From NCBI GenBank assembly GCA_044361365.1, contig JBIKIW010000011.1, forward strand, positions 1 to 39,302: a stretch of DNA of 39,302 nucleotides, in the 5' to 3' direction. The stretch comes from JBIKIW01 sp044361365 (lineage in GTDB: Bacteria > Patescibacteriota > JACMRA01). Within the stretch, counting starts at the first letter, position 1. Each line of letters opens with the position of its first letter. The translations under genes were made by a program, and so were the position numbers. The notes beneath the pieces were generated by a model. The model was not told the origin of the DNA. It searched no databases and was given only the letters and a program-made list of their open reading frames with translations. Positions 18,910 through 27,221 of the stretch are shown one piece after another.

Positions 18910-21900
18910 TTACTTTTGGAGTATTAGGATGTATTCAAAAAATTGATCAAGGGCCACAACTATACTTTCAGGTCCTATTCTTTGAGATTTTTGGTCTTCA
19001 ATAAAAAGGAATTTTTCTTTGGTTTCAGGCAAATTTTTGGGAATCATGGTGTATAAATTTTTGTATTTTGGCTGCAGGGTGTAATTTTTTTGAAGTTCTT
19101 TTTGAAGATAGCTTGGTTTCGGGTTAAAGCTTTTTCCTACAATTATAAACATGTCAGCTAGCTCACAAGTTGCCAAACTTAGGTCGTTTCCGCTATCACC
19201 AGCTGCTATTCGAAATATATTTTTGTCTGGTAAAAACTGTTTGCTAATCTCAGCTTCTCGGTAAATGCAACTGGCTTTATTTCTACTCACAAGATCCAAG
19301 CAATAGCGATTTGTTGGTCTATTTTTTTTGGAATTGTTGCCAAATTCTTCACACAAATTAGTCTCGACTTTAAACTTTAAATCTGAAATTATTTCCCCAA
19401 AATCTTTTTGAATAGCTTGCAAAATTTGCTCTGTTTGTTTGGTTTCAAGGGGGATATCAAATAGCAGATTAGCCATAAAATCGAACGGCCACTCCATTGA
19501 TTTTGCGTGGTCGTGATTTTGAAATCGTAGGTTATAAATTTGGTATTTTCCAAGCAAAGGCTGAACTTTAGAAATTAGTTTAAGTTTATCAAAATTTTGA
19601 ATTTGGTTAGCATAAATTTTATCTTCAATTATTTTTCCGTTTGGTTTAAAAACGTAATTAGTTATGCCTACGTTGCAACTAGCTGCCACAATTTTGAGAG
19701 GATTGTCTTTAAAATCTTGCCGCACATCTTCAATTCCAGCTCCAGAAATAACCCAAATTGGAATGTTTTTTTGCTTACTAAAATCGGCTAGTTTTTGACT
19801 TGCTTGCTGGTCAGATTGCCCATTTATTTTTTTGATTGCGGTGTTGTCTTTGTCCAAAAAAAGCGACAAGTAAAATTCTTTTTGGTTTAGAAGAATCGGT
19901 TTTTGTTTTTTAAGAGTGTTGATCAATTCTGAATTTTGATAAATTTTGGAGCTACTTTCAGAGCTTGGATTTTGCAAAAAAGTTGGGTCATTAATTTTTA
20001 ATTTTTTAGCTTCCCTCAGCCATTTTGAATAGGTTTTTGAGAAATCGTTTGAACCCCAAATTTGTTTTCGAAAGTGCCAGTAAAAATAACATTTCACCAG
20101 ATTTGTAACTTTTTCTAAGTCAGTTTTTTTGTTTGCAGTAAAGTAGATTTTGATAGGATTTTTGGTAATTTTTCGGTTAATCGCAATCGGTTTTTGAATA
20201 AAATTTTGAGCCAGATTTTGACTGTTATAATTTCCTAGCCAGCTGTATTTTTCCACAATCTGTTTTTGCTTCAAAATAAGATTTTTATCGTTGTAAGTTT
20301 TCTCAACTGCTTCAGAAATTTGAGCTGGTTTTTTGGGATCAAAAAGGTAAATAGACTCATTTTTTACAAAAATTTTATGGGCGTTGTATTTTTTACTCAA
20401 AACAATAGCCACTCCACAAGAGGCATTTTCCAAAGCCGTTAGTCCCCACGGCTCCCACAGCGAACAACCCACATAAATAAAGCAATTTTGAGATTTTTGA
20501 GAGTTAATTTGTCCCATAATTTGGGCAGTAGCAGCCATTTTTACCTGATCAGGTTGCCCCAAAAAGATCACTTTTCCTTTCAATTTAGCCTCGTTTTGAT
20601 TATAAAATTTTCTAATTTTACCAGCCAAAGTAAGCTTGCCGCCATGCTCGGAGGCAAATTTTTGTTCGTCAAAAATCTCTTGAAAAAGGATTAAATTAAA
20701 ATTGCTACGTAAATATTCCTGGCTACAAAAGGCTTGCAAAAGCTCAAACCAGCCCTTACGATCCATATTTGGCTGATTATCAAACCTGCCCATGGAGTAC
20801 AAAACTGACTTGTTTGGGTTGCTAAATTGTCGGAGGCAAGAATCCAAATATCTTTGTATTTCAGGGATAATTTTTTCGATGTCGGGGTTAAGGTTTTGAG
20901 TGTTAAATTCCGATTCATCAGAGGTTTTTAAGTGTGAATGTGAATTAAACTCGAATGTTTTGCTCGACTGAGAATTTGAAAGTCCTAAATTATTTGCTTT
21001 TAGGTCAGGTACAACCTCATTTTGAATCAACGGTCGGGGGTAAAAAAGGTGATTTTGAATACCTGGAGCTTGAATTATTACCTCTTGTATTTTAGGTAAA
21101 AAGTCGCTTTGCCAACTGTAAAATCCAGAAATTTGCTCGGTTTTTTCGTGGGCTGAACTGACGATAATGGTTTCTAAAAGCCTTTCTGATGCTAATCTTG
21201 CGGCAAAGAGTGTTTTTGGGTTGGTTATTATTTCATCTATCAAATTTTTGGTTTTTTGCTCGTCTAAATTTGGGTAAAGTCTAAACTTTTCTTCGATCTG
21301 GTGAATGGCTTTGGGAAGTCCGAGACTGTGGCTTTGACCCACAAAAATCATTAAATCTTGCCTCACGCCTTGCTTAGCTAGCTCAACCTTCAAAAATTGA
21401 CCTAAATACCCCCCAAATGCATAAGGAAGCCGAATTACAAAAGGAATATCACTTTGCTTAAGCCATTTGGCAACTATTTTTTGAGCGATTTTGGGCAGGA
21501 ATTTGTAAAATAAATTTTGACCGTTTCGCACCTCTTGTTTGTCAAAATGCTGGCGTTGATTTGGTTCAAACTCCAAACGGTGAATTTTGATCGGGAAAAT
21601 TGGTTTTAGATTTAGATGGTGAACATTTAGAGAAATTTCCTCTTCTTTTTGGGAAAAATAATCTTTAAAAATGTCTTTGTAAGGATAGTCTTTGTGCTGA
21701 TCAAAAGGAGCAATTTGGCTAAAAATTTCTATACGGTAATTTCTATGATCAGAAACTTTACTAATCGACAAACCCTCAGCTAATCCTGTTTCGAAGGTAA
21801 TTTGACCGCCCAAATCGGTTCGCCACTCAAGGTTGTTGCCAAGTATTTTTTTGATGTTTTTCCCGTAAACTCCCATTAGATCAATAGTTGCGACTTTGTC

Positions 21901-22041
21901 TGGATGCGGGTAGGTTTTTTTGAGATCAGGATTTTGGTTTAAGATTTCCAGGATTTTTTCAGAAATTAAACTAGTCTTTAAAGGTTTTTGAGACAGTTCT
22001 GCAAACAGTTTTTCTAGTTCAGAATCAAGCTTGAGAGGCAT
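18910..22041 (-). CDS. Fused sucrose-phosphate synthase-like glycosyltransferase and HAD phosphatase
   Basis: A 1043-aa protein. The N-terminal GT-B glycosyltransferase (GT4 type) part carries TDLGGQITF, the counterpart of the DTGGQ motif of sucrose-phosphate synthases, GQSHSLG (compare GHSLG), YSMGRFDNQPN and the donor-site E-x7-E motif EPWGLTALE. The C-terminal 300 residues are a HAD hydrolase with motif I LFLDKDNTA (DxDxT), motif II VISGAG and motif IV GDSGND (948-953), the sucrose-phosphate phosphatase pattern. The fused enzyme would make sucrose 6-phosphate from a nucleotide sugar and fructose 6-phosphate and then dephosphorylate it. The exact sugar specificity is inferred. It stands as a single minus-strand gene. 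Confidence 0.85.
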   Translation of the reverse strand: MPLKLDSELEKLFAELSQKPLKTSLISEKILEILNQNPDLKKTYPHPDKVATIDLMGVYGKNIKKILGNNLEWRTDLGGQITFETGLAEGLSISKVSDHRNYRIEIFSQIAPFDQHKDYPYKDIFKDYFSQKEEEISLNVHHLNLKPIFPIKIHRLEFEPNQRQHFDKQEVRNGQNLFYKFLPKIAQKIVAKWLKQSDIPFVIRLPYAFGGYLGQFLKVELAKQGVRQDLMIFVGQSHSLGLPKAIHQIEEKFRLYPNLDEQKTKNLIDEIITNPKTLFAARLASERLLETIIVSSAHEKTEQISGFYSWQSDFLPKIQEVIIQAPGIQNHLFYPRPLIQNEVVPDLKANNLGLSNSQSSKTFEFNSHSHLKTSDESEFNTQNLNPDIEKIIPEIQRYLDSCLRQFSNPNKSVLYSMGRFDNQPNMDRKGWFELLQAFCSQEYLRSNFNLILFQEIFDEQKFASEHGGKLTLAGKIRKFYNQNEAKLKGKVIFLGQPDQVKMAATAQIMGQINSQKSQNCFIYVGCSLWEPWGLTALENASCGVAIVLSKKYNAHKIFVKNESIYLFDPKKPAQISEAVEKTYNDKNLILKQKQIVEKYSWLGNYNSQNLAQNFIQKPIAINRKITKNPIKIYFTANKKTDLEKVTNLVKCYFYWHFRKQIWGSNDFSKTYSKWLREAKKLKINDPTFLQNPSSESSSKIYQNSELINTLKKQKPILLNQKEFYLSLFLDKDNTAIKKINGQSDQQASQKLADFSKQKNIPIWVISGAGIEDVRQDFKDNPLKIVAASCNVGITNYVFKPNGKIIEDKIYANQIQNFDKLKLISKVQPLLGKYQIYNLRFQNHDHAKSMEWPFDFMANLLFDIPLETKQTEQILQAIQKDFGEIISDLKFKVETNLCEEFGNNSKKNRPTNRYCLDLVSRNKASCIYREAEISKQFLPDKNIFRIAAGDSGNDLSLATCELADMFIIVGKSFNPKPSYLQKELQKNYTLQPKYKNLYTMIPKNLPETKEKFLFIEDQKSQRIGPESIVVALDQFFEYILILQK

Positions 22042-22143
22042 TTGGAATACACAAATCTTAGCTTAAAGTAGGCAGTTGTCAATTGTTTTTGGGCAATAAA
22101 AATTCCCCCATAATCATTGTTGATCGATGGGGGGGTACTCTAA
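22042..22143 (-). terminator. Rho-independent terminator after the small peptide gene
   Basis: On the minus strand a stem CCCCCAT (22127-22133) pairs with ATGGGGG (22105-22111) around a loop of about 15 bases and is followed by AATTTTTATT. It lies about 10 bp after the stop of the small gene at 22144-22302. Because it is upstream of the long sucrose-phosphate synthase gene, it insulates that gene from the small transcript. Confidence 0.7.
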
Positions 22144-22302
22144 CTAGGAGTTAGATAGCAAAGCAGGAGGTGTTTCTCCTACTCCTTGTCCCAAACCGCC
22201 TTCACCTTGTTGAGTTTGAGAGGTTTGAGTTTCTTGCTGAGTAAACACCGTTGTTTGTTACGGGGTTTGTTCTACAGTCTTAACTTCAGTAGTGTTGCTC
22301 AT
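22144..22302 (-). pseudogene. Small Gln/Thr-rich peptide gene with an in-frame TAA
   Basis: From the ATG at 22302 the frame reads MSNTTEVKTVEQTP, then TAA at 22258-22260. It then continues with Gln/Thr-rich sequence and a Gly-rich end (GEGGLGQGVGETPPALLSNS) to a TAG at 22144. Restoring CAA for TAA would give a 52-aa peptide. The strong terminator just behind it argues that it was a real transcription unit. The polar leader followed by a Gly-rich tail recalls secreted or precursor peptides, but no modifying enzyme is nearby and I do not recognise a family. Confidence 0.4.
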
Positions 22303-22367
22303 AATTCTCTTTGAATTAAATAAAATTTTCCAATTGAGCCATCTACTAATAAACTAAAAAATATCTT

Positions 22368-22529
22368 ATGTCAAATTATTTAATGCGAGATAGTATTGAA
22401 ATCTATTCTTTTCTTGATGTATTTGGCTTAAATAAGGAATTATCTAAAAGGATTTATTTTGAGGTAAATATAATTTTGGAGTTTCTTTATGATAGAAGGG
22501 CTCGCCTTGATTTGTTGGAAGTCATCTAG
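22368..22529 (+). CDS. Possible small protein (53 aa), unknown
   Basis: An ATG at 22368 opens 53 codons of plausible composition (MSNYLMRDSIEIYSFLDVF..., ending RARLDLLEVI) to a TAG at 22527-22529. It is helical and mildly amphipathic with no recognised motif. No clear ribosome binding site is present, which is common in this window. It could be a small gene or a chance frame in the spacer of about 570 bp between two divergent genes. Confidence 0.3.
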   Translation: MSNYLMRDSIEIYSFLDVFGLNKELSKRIYFEVNIILEFLYDRRARLDLLEVI

Positions 22530-22644
22530 ATAACATTCAAACTAGACAAAACCCTCATATTACCAAAAAGCTTAATTTGTATTAGCAAATCAGAATTATA
22601 TTTGATGCAATTTGCTGAATTTAAAAATTAAAAACCAATCTAAA

Positions 22645-23427
22645 ATGTCTATCATCAAAAACCAAGAAGACCTTCAAAAACTACGTCATTCTTGCCTAAT
22701 TTTGGCTAGTTTGATGCATAAAGTGCGTGATCTGGCTGCTCCAGGAGTTTCTTGTGGAAAGCTTGATCAGATGGCAAATGAGTTTATCGCCGATCACAAA
22801 GCTAAGCCGAGTTTTAAGGGTTTGTATGGCTATCCATATACTTTGATTAGCGAACTAAACGACGAAGTTGTGCATGGTATGTCGCCGATGAATAAGATTA
22901 TTCCAGATAATTGTATTATTAGTTTTGATTGTGGGGTGATTTATGAGGGTTTGTATTCAGATATGTGTATTTTACTCACTTTTGGAGATGTTGGAGCCGA
23001 TGGGAAAATGTTGGTGCAAAAAACCGAAGAATCTCTTTGGGCTGGGATAAATCAGGTAAAAGCCGGCAAACGTGTAGGGGATATTGGACACGCTGTAGAT
23101 AAAGTCCTGAGTGACGCAGGTCTCGGGAATGTGCTAGATTTAGGTGGGCATGGACTTGGTTACAAACCGCATGATGATCCACATATTACCCACGCTGGCA
23201 AGCCTGGAACTGGACCAAGACTTTTTGAAAATCAAGTAATTGCAATCGAACCAATGGTGACTTTGGGGTCTGGTGAGGTGTTTTTTGAGCCTGTGGAAGG
23301 TAGCGGGGTAGAAATTGTACGCTCTCAAGAAGGAGGGCTAGCAGCTCATATTGAACACACAGTTTTGGTCACCAAAAAAGGACACGAAGTTTTGACCGAC
23401 ATCAAAAAAGAAGAGGCTTTGAGTTAA
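22645..23427 (+). CDS. map: Methionine aminopeptidase, type I
   Basis: This enzyme removes the initiator methionine from nascent proteins. I chose the ATG at 22645 (MSIIKNQEDLQKLR), giving 260 aa, the normal type I length; an in-frame TTG at 22612 would add 11 unlikely residues. All conserved residues are present: the substrate-site His in NDEVVHGM, the metal ligands in SFDCGVIYEGLYSD (two Asp), GGHGLG (His), IEPMV (Glu) and HIEHTV (Glu). There is no N-terminal zinc-finger extension. It is a housekeeping gene inside an otherwise accessory stretch. Confidence 0.97.
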   Translation: MSIIKNQEDLQKLRHSCLILASLMHKVRDLAAPGVSCGKLDQMANEFIADHKAKPSFKGLYGYPYTLISELNDEVVHGMSPMNKIIPDNCIISFDCGVIYEGLYSDMCILLTFGDVGADGKMLVQKTEESLWAGINQVKAGKRVGDIGHAVDKVLSDAGLGNVLDLGGHGLGYKPHDDPHITHAGKPGTGPRLFENQVIAIEPMVTLGSGEVFFEPVEGSGVEIVRSQEGGLAAHIEHTVLVTKKGHEVLTDIKKEEALS

Positions 23428-23498
23428 TTATAAATGGTGAATTGTTAATGATAAGATTGCTGTTAAAAATTTAATTTTTAGTACTTCTCTCAATCGCC

Positions 23499-23561
23499 GT
23501 GGGGAAGTCGCCGTTTAAATTATGTTGTAGGGGACGGATTTATCCTCCCCGTTGTTGAATT
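23499..23561 (+). repeat. Partial copy of repeat A (right part)
   Basis: Begins GTGGGGAAGTCGCC and runs through the GTAGGGGACGG...CCTCCCCG inner hairpin, as in copy 3, but lacks the left stem and the closing GGCGACGGGAATC. It is therefore a truncated copy. Confidence 0.6.
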
Positions 23562-23591
23562 ATATCTATTTCACCAACCACCACAAACATA

Positions 23592-23635
23592 CCCCGTCAG
23601 TCTGCGACTGCCACCCCTTTCAAAAGGGGAATTTC
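23592..23635. repeat. Two-hairpin repeat B, copy 2
   Basis: CCCCGTCA, stem AGTC-TGC-GACT, TGCCA, stem CCCCTTT-CA-AAAGGGG, AATTT. The framework is identical to 2662-2708, but both stems differ in sequence while still pairing. Confidence 0.65.
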
Positions 23636-23691
23636 GAGCTTATCTCTATTTAACTGTTAAGTTGTTGTTAGTGAAATGAGTATATGTGGCG

Positions 23692-23822
23692 GTCGGGCAA
23701 AGTCCGACCTGTTCAAGTTACGCTACGCTAACTCTTCTCTCAATCGCCGTGGGGCTTTAGTCGGGCAAAGCCCGCCTTGTTCAGCATTGCTCAGCATGCC
23801 TTCTCTCAGTCGCCGTGGGGCT
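23692..23822 (+). repeat. Two tandem units of about 66 bp with hairpins
   Basis: Each unit starts with a GTCGGGCAAAG(T/C)CCG hairpin followed by a CCT(G/T)GTTCA segment, and ends with CTTCTCTCA(A/G)TCGCCGTGGGGCTTT. A third CTTCTCTCAATCGCCGTGGGG end lies alone at 23484-23504. The second unit ends at CTTTGACA, so its last bases form part of the -35 box of the toxin-antitoxin promoter. Confidence 0.7.
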
Positions 23823-23851
23823 TTGACAAACTAAAATAAAATAATTAGTTT
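23823..23851 (+). promoter_or_regulatory. Sigma-70-type promoter with overlapping inverted repeat, TA module 1
   Basis: TTGACA (23823-23828), 17-bp spacer, TAGTTT (23846-23851). AACTAAAA and TTTTAGTT form an inverted repeat across the spacer and -10 box, a likely antitoxin operator for autoregulation. Confidence 0.65.
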
Positions 23852-23875
23852 TAGTTAAAAATTAATTTTAACCTT

Positions 23876-24139
23876 ATGACTATTAAAACTGCTTTGATTA
23901 GTAAAAATAGACAGATCGCAATTCCAGCCTCTTTTGGTATAGAACCCGGTCAAAGAGTAAAAATTTTACTAGACTCTGATACTGGCATAATTACGATTGA
24001 AAAAATACCAAATGCGATTGATATGCTATTTGGAATTGCCAAAGGCTTGAATTTCTCTAGTGACCAGTTTTTAAAAGAAAAGAAAGCTGAAGAGAAAAAA
24101 AGGGATAAAAAACTAGGTTTAAATAAATTAAAGATATGA
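23876..24139 (+). CDS. AbrB/MazE-like antitoxin (TA module 1)
   Basis: An 87-aa protein whose first 50 residues (KTALISKNRQIAIPASFGI, then a VKILLDSD...ITIEK hairpin) form a SpoVT/AbrB-type swapped-hairpin DNA-binding domain. The charged C-terminal tail (EKKAEEKKRDKK) probably wraps the toxin. Its stop overlaps the toxin start (ATGA), the normal TA arrangement. It would bind the palindrome in its own promoter. Confidence 0.85.
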   Translation: MTIKTALISKNRQIAIPASFGIEPGQRVKILLDSDTGIITIEKIPNAIDMLFGIAKGLNFSSDQFLKEKKAEEKKRDKKLGLNKLKI

Positions 24140-24531
24140 GATATATTTTGGACTCGTGTGCTTTGATTAGCTATATTTTGGGAGAAGAAGAAGCTTTAAA
24201 GGTTAAAGATTTGTTGTCTGATTCAAGCCATATTTTTTATTTAAATTATGTAAATTATGGTGAAGTTATTTTTACTTTGGGAAAAAAAGGTCTCAGTGAG
24301 CAAATTTTAAGTCAAACAAAAGAAAATCTAAAAAGTTATTTGGGATTGGAGTTCCTAAAAACAGATGATTTTGAAATTATAGAAACCGCAGCTAAATACA
24401 AAATAGGTGGTGGATTATCTTATTTTGACGCTTTAATATTAGCTAACAGTTTAAAACATGGTTTAAAAATTATTACCAAAGACTCTGAATTTAAAAAGTT
24501 TAGCAAAGAATTTGATATTTTATTTTTATGA
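24136..24531 (+). CDS. VapC-like PIN-domain toxin (TA module 1)
   Basis: A 131-aa PIN domain, predicted Mg-dependent ribonuclease. Acidic residues: D6 in YILDSCALI, E in NYGEVIF and D in LSYFDALIL, plus ITKDSEF at the C-terminal end. Its start overlaps the AbrB-like antitoxin stop by 4 bp, and its stop overlaps the ABC-2 permease start by 4 bp (ATGA). The toxin is therefore translationally coupled on both sides. The permease coupling is repeated at five other PIN genes in this window. Confidence 0.9.
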   Translation: MRYILDSCALISYILGEEEALKVKDLLSDSSHIFYLNYVNYGEVIFTLGKKGLSEQILSQTKENLKSYLGLEFLKTDDFEIIETAAKYKIGGGLSYFDALILANSLKHGLKIITKDSEFKKFSKEFDILFL

Positions 24532-25346
24532 CCCAAGCTTCCACCTTCCAACCCACATTTTTGCAAAAGCTTTTGGGGAGGAATTATAAATGGTGGTATT
24601 TGGTTACCTATTCTTTTAAACAAACCAATATAAGATTATCTTCGTTTTTAATTGGAAATTTTGCTAGTGTTTTGGACTTTGCGATTACAATTTATCTTTG
24701 GCTTTTTATTGACCCAATTGCCGAAAGAATAACTTATTTTTTTGTAGGTTTTATTCTTCAAAGATTGATTTGGTCTCAGTATTTTGGGTATTTTAGTGAA
24801 AGCATAATTTCGGGTAAAATTGCTAATCGGTTGCTTATTCCGGTAGGCAATATGGGCTATTGGTTTTTTAGAGAAATTGGATCTTCGGTGGTTAGAAATC
24901 TGATTTCAGCTGGGTTTATTTTTACTTTTTTACCTTTTTATATTAATTACCTAAAACTTCCAACTTTAAATTTTGTTTTGCTTTTGTTGCCACTTCTAGC
25001 GATCTCGTTTGTAATCGATTTTCTGGTGTCGTATATTTTAGCAAGCATTGCCTTTTGGACTGAAGACGTGAGACCCATAGCCTATTTAACAGTTATTATC
25101 GTTAAGGTTTTAAGCGGAATTGCAATTCCTTTTTCATTTTTACCTACTCCCTACAACTGGCTTTTGATATACAATCCATACTCTTTGCTAAACTACCACC
25201 CAATGCAAATTTACCTGGGGAAATATTCACCAACCGAAACTTTAATGGTATTTTTAGGTGGAATTGCTTGGTGTTTAGTCCTCTACTTTTTAGCTAATTT
25301 TGTGTTTAAAATGGGCTTGAAGAGAAATGAAAGTGTTGGGCTGTAG
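24528..25346 (+). CDS. ABC-2 family transporter permease (ABC2_membrane_6/DUF990 type), P1
   Basis: A 272-aa integral membrane protein with about six hydrophobic helices, the permease half of an ABC exporter. The first 23 residues (MTQASTFQPTFLQKLLGRNY, KWW) and last 50 residues (NYHPMQIYLGKYSPTETL ... KMGLKRNESVGL) are nearly the same as in three other permeases here, while the core is different. The IYLGK and GLKRNESVG motifs are typical of the DUF990 permease family. No ATPase gene adjoins this copy; the only candidate partner in the window is at 37942-38727. The stop is followed after GT by TTGACA (25349-25354), as in the array copies, although no TA module follows here. Confidence 0.88.
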   Translation: MTQASTFQPTFLQKLLGRNYKWWYLVTYSFKQTNIRLSSFLIGNFASVLDFAITIYLWLFIDPIAERITYFFVGFILQRLIWSQYFGYFSESIISGKIANRLLIPVGNMGYWFFREIGSSVVRNLISAGFIFTFLPFYINYLKLPTLNFVLLLLPLLAISFVIDFLVSYILASIAFWTEDVRPIAYLTVIIVKVLSGIAIPFSFLPTPYNWLLIYNPYSLLNYHPMQIYLGKYSPTETLMVFLGGIAWCLVLYFLANFVFKMGLKRNESVGL

Positions 25347-25384
25347 GTTTGACAAATCACGACTACTCCAGAAAATCATAAATT

Positions 25385-26974
25385 ATGACCCTAACAACAA
25401 AGAGCATTAAATACATTGTTTTATTTGTATTACTGTGTGTAATTTCCTTACTAATCGTTTTCAGAAATGATATTATTACAGGAAGTACAAAAAATTCAGC
25501 TGTCAACCAAAGTGATCAAACAAAAAGTATAGAACCTTTAAACGACTCCAAAACCATAACAGTAGATTTGGGAAAACAGACCAAAAATTTGGACTCAAAT
25601 CTTATTTGTTATAATTTTAATCAGATGTTTTTTACCGAATCTGACTATACAAATCAAAAAATAACAGATGCTGTAAAGGAGTTAAAACCTAATTTACTAA
25701 GAATTCCTGGAGGTACTATGGCAGATTCTTGGGATTGGGATAAAGGAGGAGTTATAGACCCTAAAGGATTTAATTTCCCGGCTAATTTCAAGTATGAATA
25801 CGGTCCGGGCCTGATTCAGCAAAATTATCATAGTTATCAAAACGTAAAAAACTTCCTAGCTAAAACTAACACTAAACCCCTGTTTGTATTGAATATAATA
25901 ACTAAAAACTTAGATACACAAGTTGCATATTTGAAAAGCTTCCAAAAAATTGGCGTTCCAATAGAGTATATTGAGATAGGTAATGAACCTTATTTATTTG
26001 ATAATACTCTCCACCCAAAAGCTGACCAATACGCAAAACTGGCTACAGAGTGGAATACAAGATTAAAACAAGAATTTCCTGAGGCAAAAATTGCATATGT
26101 TGCTTATTCACCCAATATTAGTAACCCACGAGCTATAGAGAAAGCTTCTACATGGAATAACTCTGTATCATCAGTTACAGGTACACCATCAGCCGCATTT
26201 CATATCTATACCGACACAACTACCAAAAATAACTCCACCTCTGAAATAGATGGTCAAAATTTGAGATCGCTTAGTAACGACGATATAAAAGCTGGTTTTG
26301 CTACTCTAAATAAAAAAATGTCCGTACATGTTTCCGACGAAGTAAGTAAAATACCTTCAGACAAAAAACTTTGGGCAACAGAATATAATTTTGTAGAAAC
26401 AGGCGATCGGTTTATTTATGCTGGTACATGGGCACAAGGATTGTTTACCACTTTAAATGCCACTCTACTTGCTCAAAATCCACGATACGAAATCGTATGC
26501 AATCATGTGTTGTATGGCGATACTCAATGGGCTGCTATTTTTGGCTCTAAAAACAATTCTTTAGGATCACAAGTAAGTAAGCAGTCTGTAAGTTATAATT
26601 TTAGTAGTGGAGGACAAGGTTTAAAAATGTTTGGAAATGCCTTTAAAGATGCCGATAGTCTAGTCAACCTAGAATTTAAAGATAATCTGAAACAGATATC
26701 AAACGGGGTCGAATATCCGGGATTGATTGGTTATAAATTAAGTAGTGGTAGTGAAGAAAGATTCTTTATTTTAAACCTTACAGATCAGCAAATCAGCTTG
26801 GATCTTAGTAAATTATCCACAAATGAATTAACAGTAAATTCAGTTTTTAGTGATCCAAAAAAGCTAATTTTAAACAACCAAGATATAAGTAAGAATACAT
26901 ACAACACCAAAAATAAAATAGTAAAGATTGAGAAGTACTCTATAAGTACTATACTTAAAAGTGGTGTGAATTAA
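25385..26974 (+). CDS. Membrane-anchored glycoside hydrolase, clan GH-A type (arabinofuranosidase-like)
   Basis: A 529-aa protein. One N-terminal helix (about residues 9-26, YIVLFVLLCVISLLIVF) anchors it, with a Ser/Asn-rich linker after it. The catalytic TIM-barrel segments are LLRIPGGTMADSWDW, YIEIGNEPYLFD (acid/base Glu after Asn, the NEP motif) and LWATEYNFVETGDRF (nucleophile Glu). This is the pattern of GH39/GH51/GH79-like alpha-L-arabinofuranosidases and related enzymes. A C-terminal beta domain (about 430-525) follows. It would act on extracellular polysaccharide at the cell surface. The substrate is not determined. It lies 38 bp after the P1 permease in the same direction. Confidence 0.8.
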   Translation: MTLTTKSIKYIVLFVLLCVISLLIVFRNDIITGSTKNSAVNQSDQTKSIEPLNDSKTITVDLGKQTKNLDSNLICYNFNQMFFTESDYTNQKITDAVKELKPNLLRIPGGTMADSWDWDKGGVIDPKGFNFPANFKYEYGPGLIQQNYHSYQNVKNFLAKTNTKPLFVLNIITKNLDTQVAYLKSFQKIGVPIEYIEIGNEPYLFDNTLHPKADQYAKLATEWNTRLKQEFPEAKIAYVAYSPNISNPRAIEKASTWNNSVSSVTGTPSAAFHIYTDTTTKNNSTSEIDGQNLRSLSNDDIKAGFATLNKKMSVHVSDEVSKIPSDKKLWATEYNFVETGDRFIYAGTWAQGLFTTLNATLLAQNPRYEIVCNHVLYGDTQWAAIFGSKNNSLGSQVSKQSVSYNFSSGGQGLKMFGNAFKDADSLVNLEFKDNLKQISNGVEYPGLIGYKLSSGSEERFFILNLTDQQISLDLSKLSTNELTVNSVFSDPKKLILNNQDISKNTYNTKNKIVKIEKYSISTILKSGVN

Positions 26975-27037
26975 AACCTTTACTTTTCTATAGAGAAGGT
27001 ACCTGTCTCGCCGTTTTCCTCTAAAATATCAAATAAA

Positions 27038-27169
27038 GTTCCCACCCGGGGGATACCGACAGAACGAAGTGGCTGGCGGAGGGGCGTGGGGAAGTCGCCG
27101 TTAAATTACCGTAGGGGAATGCCTCTGGCTTCCCTCATCAAATTATGTGGCACAGGCGACGGGAATCAG
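27038..27169 (+). repeat. Structured dispersed repeat A, copy 4
   Basis: Same element as 2334-2464, with stem CCGACAG/CTGGCGG and the inner GGGAATGCC...TTCCC hairpin. The left flank AAAATATCAAATAAAG also occurs before copy 5 at 39002-39017, so these two share a longer common unit. Confidence 0.85.
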
Positions 27170-27221
27170 ATTGACTTGACTACAGCCAAAAAACCTTACT
27201 GTTTTATTATCAGAACTAACC

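Noticed and set aside
23484..23825. CRISPR-like array from the repeated CTTCTCTCA(A/G)TCGCCGTGGGG ends
   Set aside because: Only two to three irregular units, the spacing is not constant, the intervening sequence is itself repeated hairpin sequence rather than unique spacers, and no cas gene is near.
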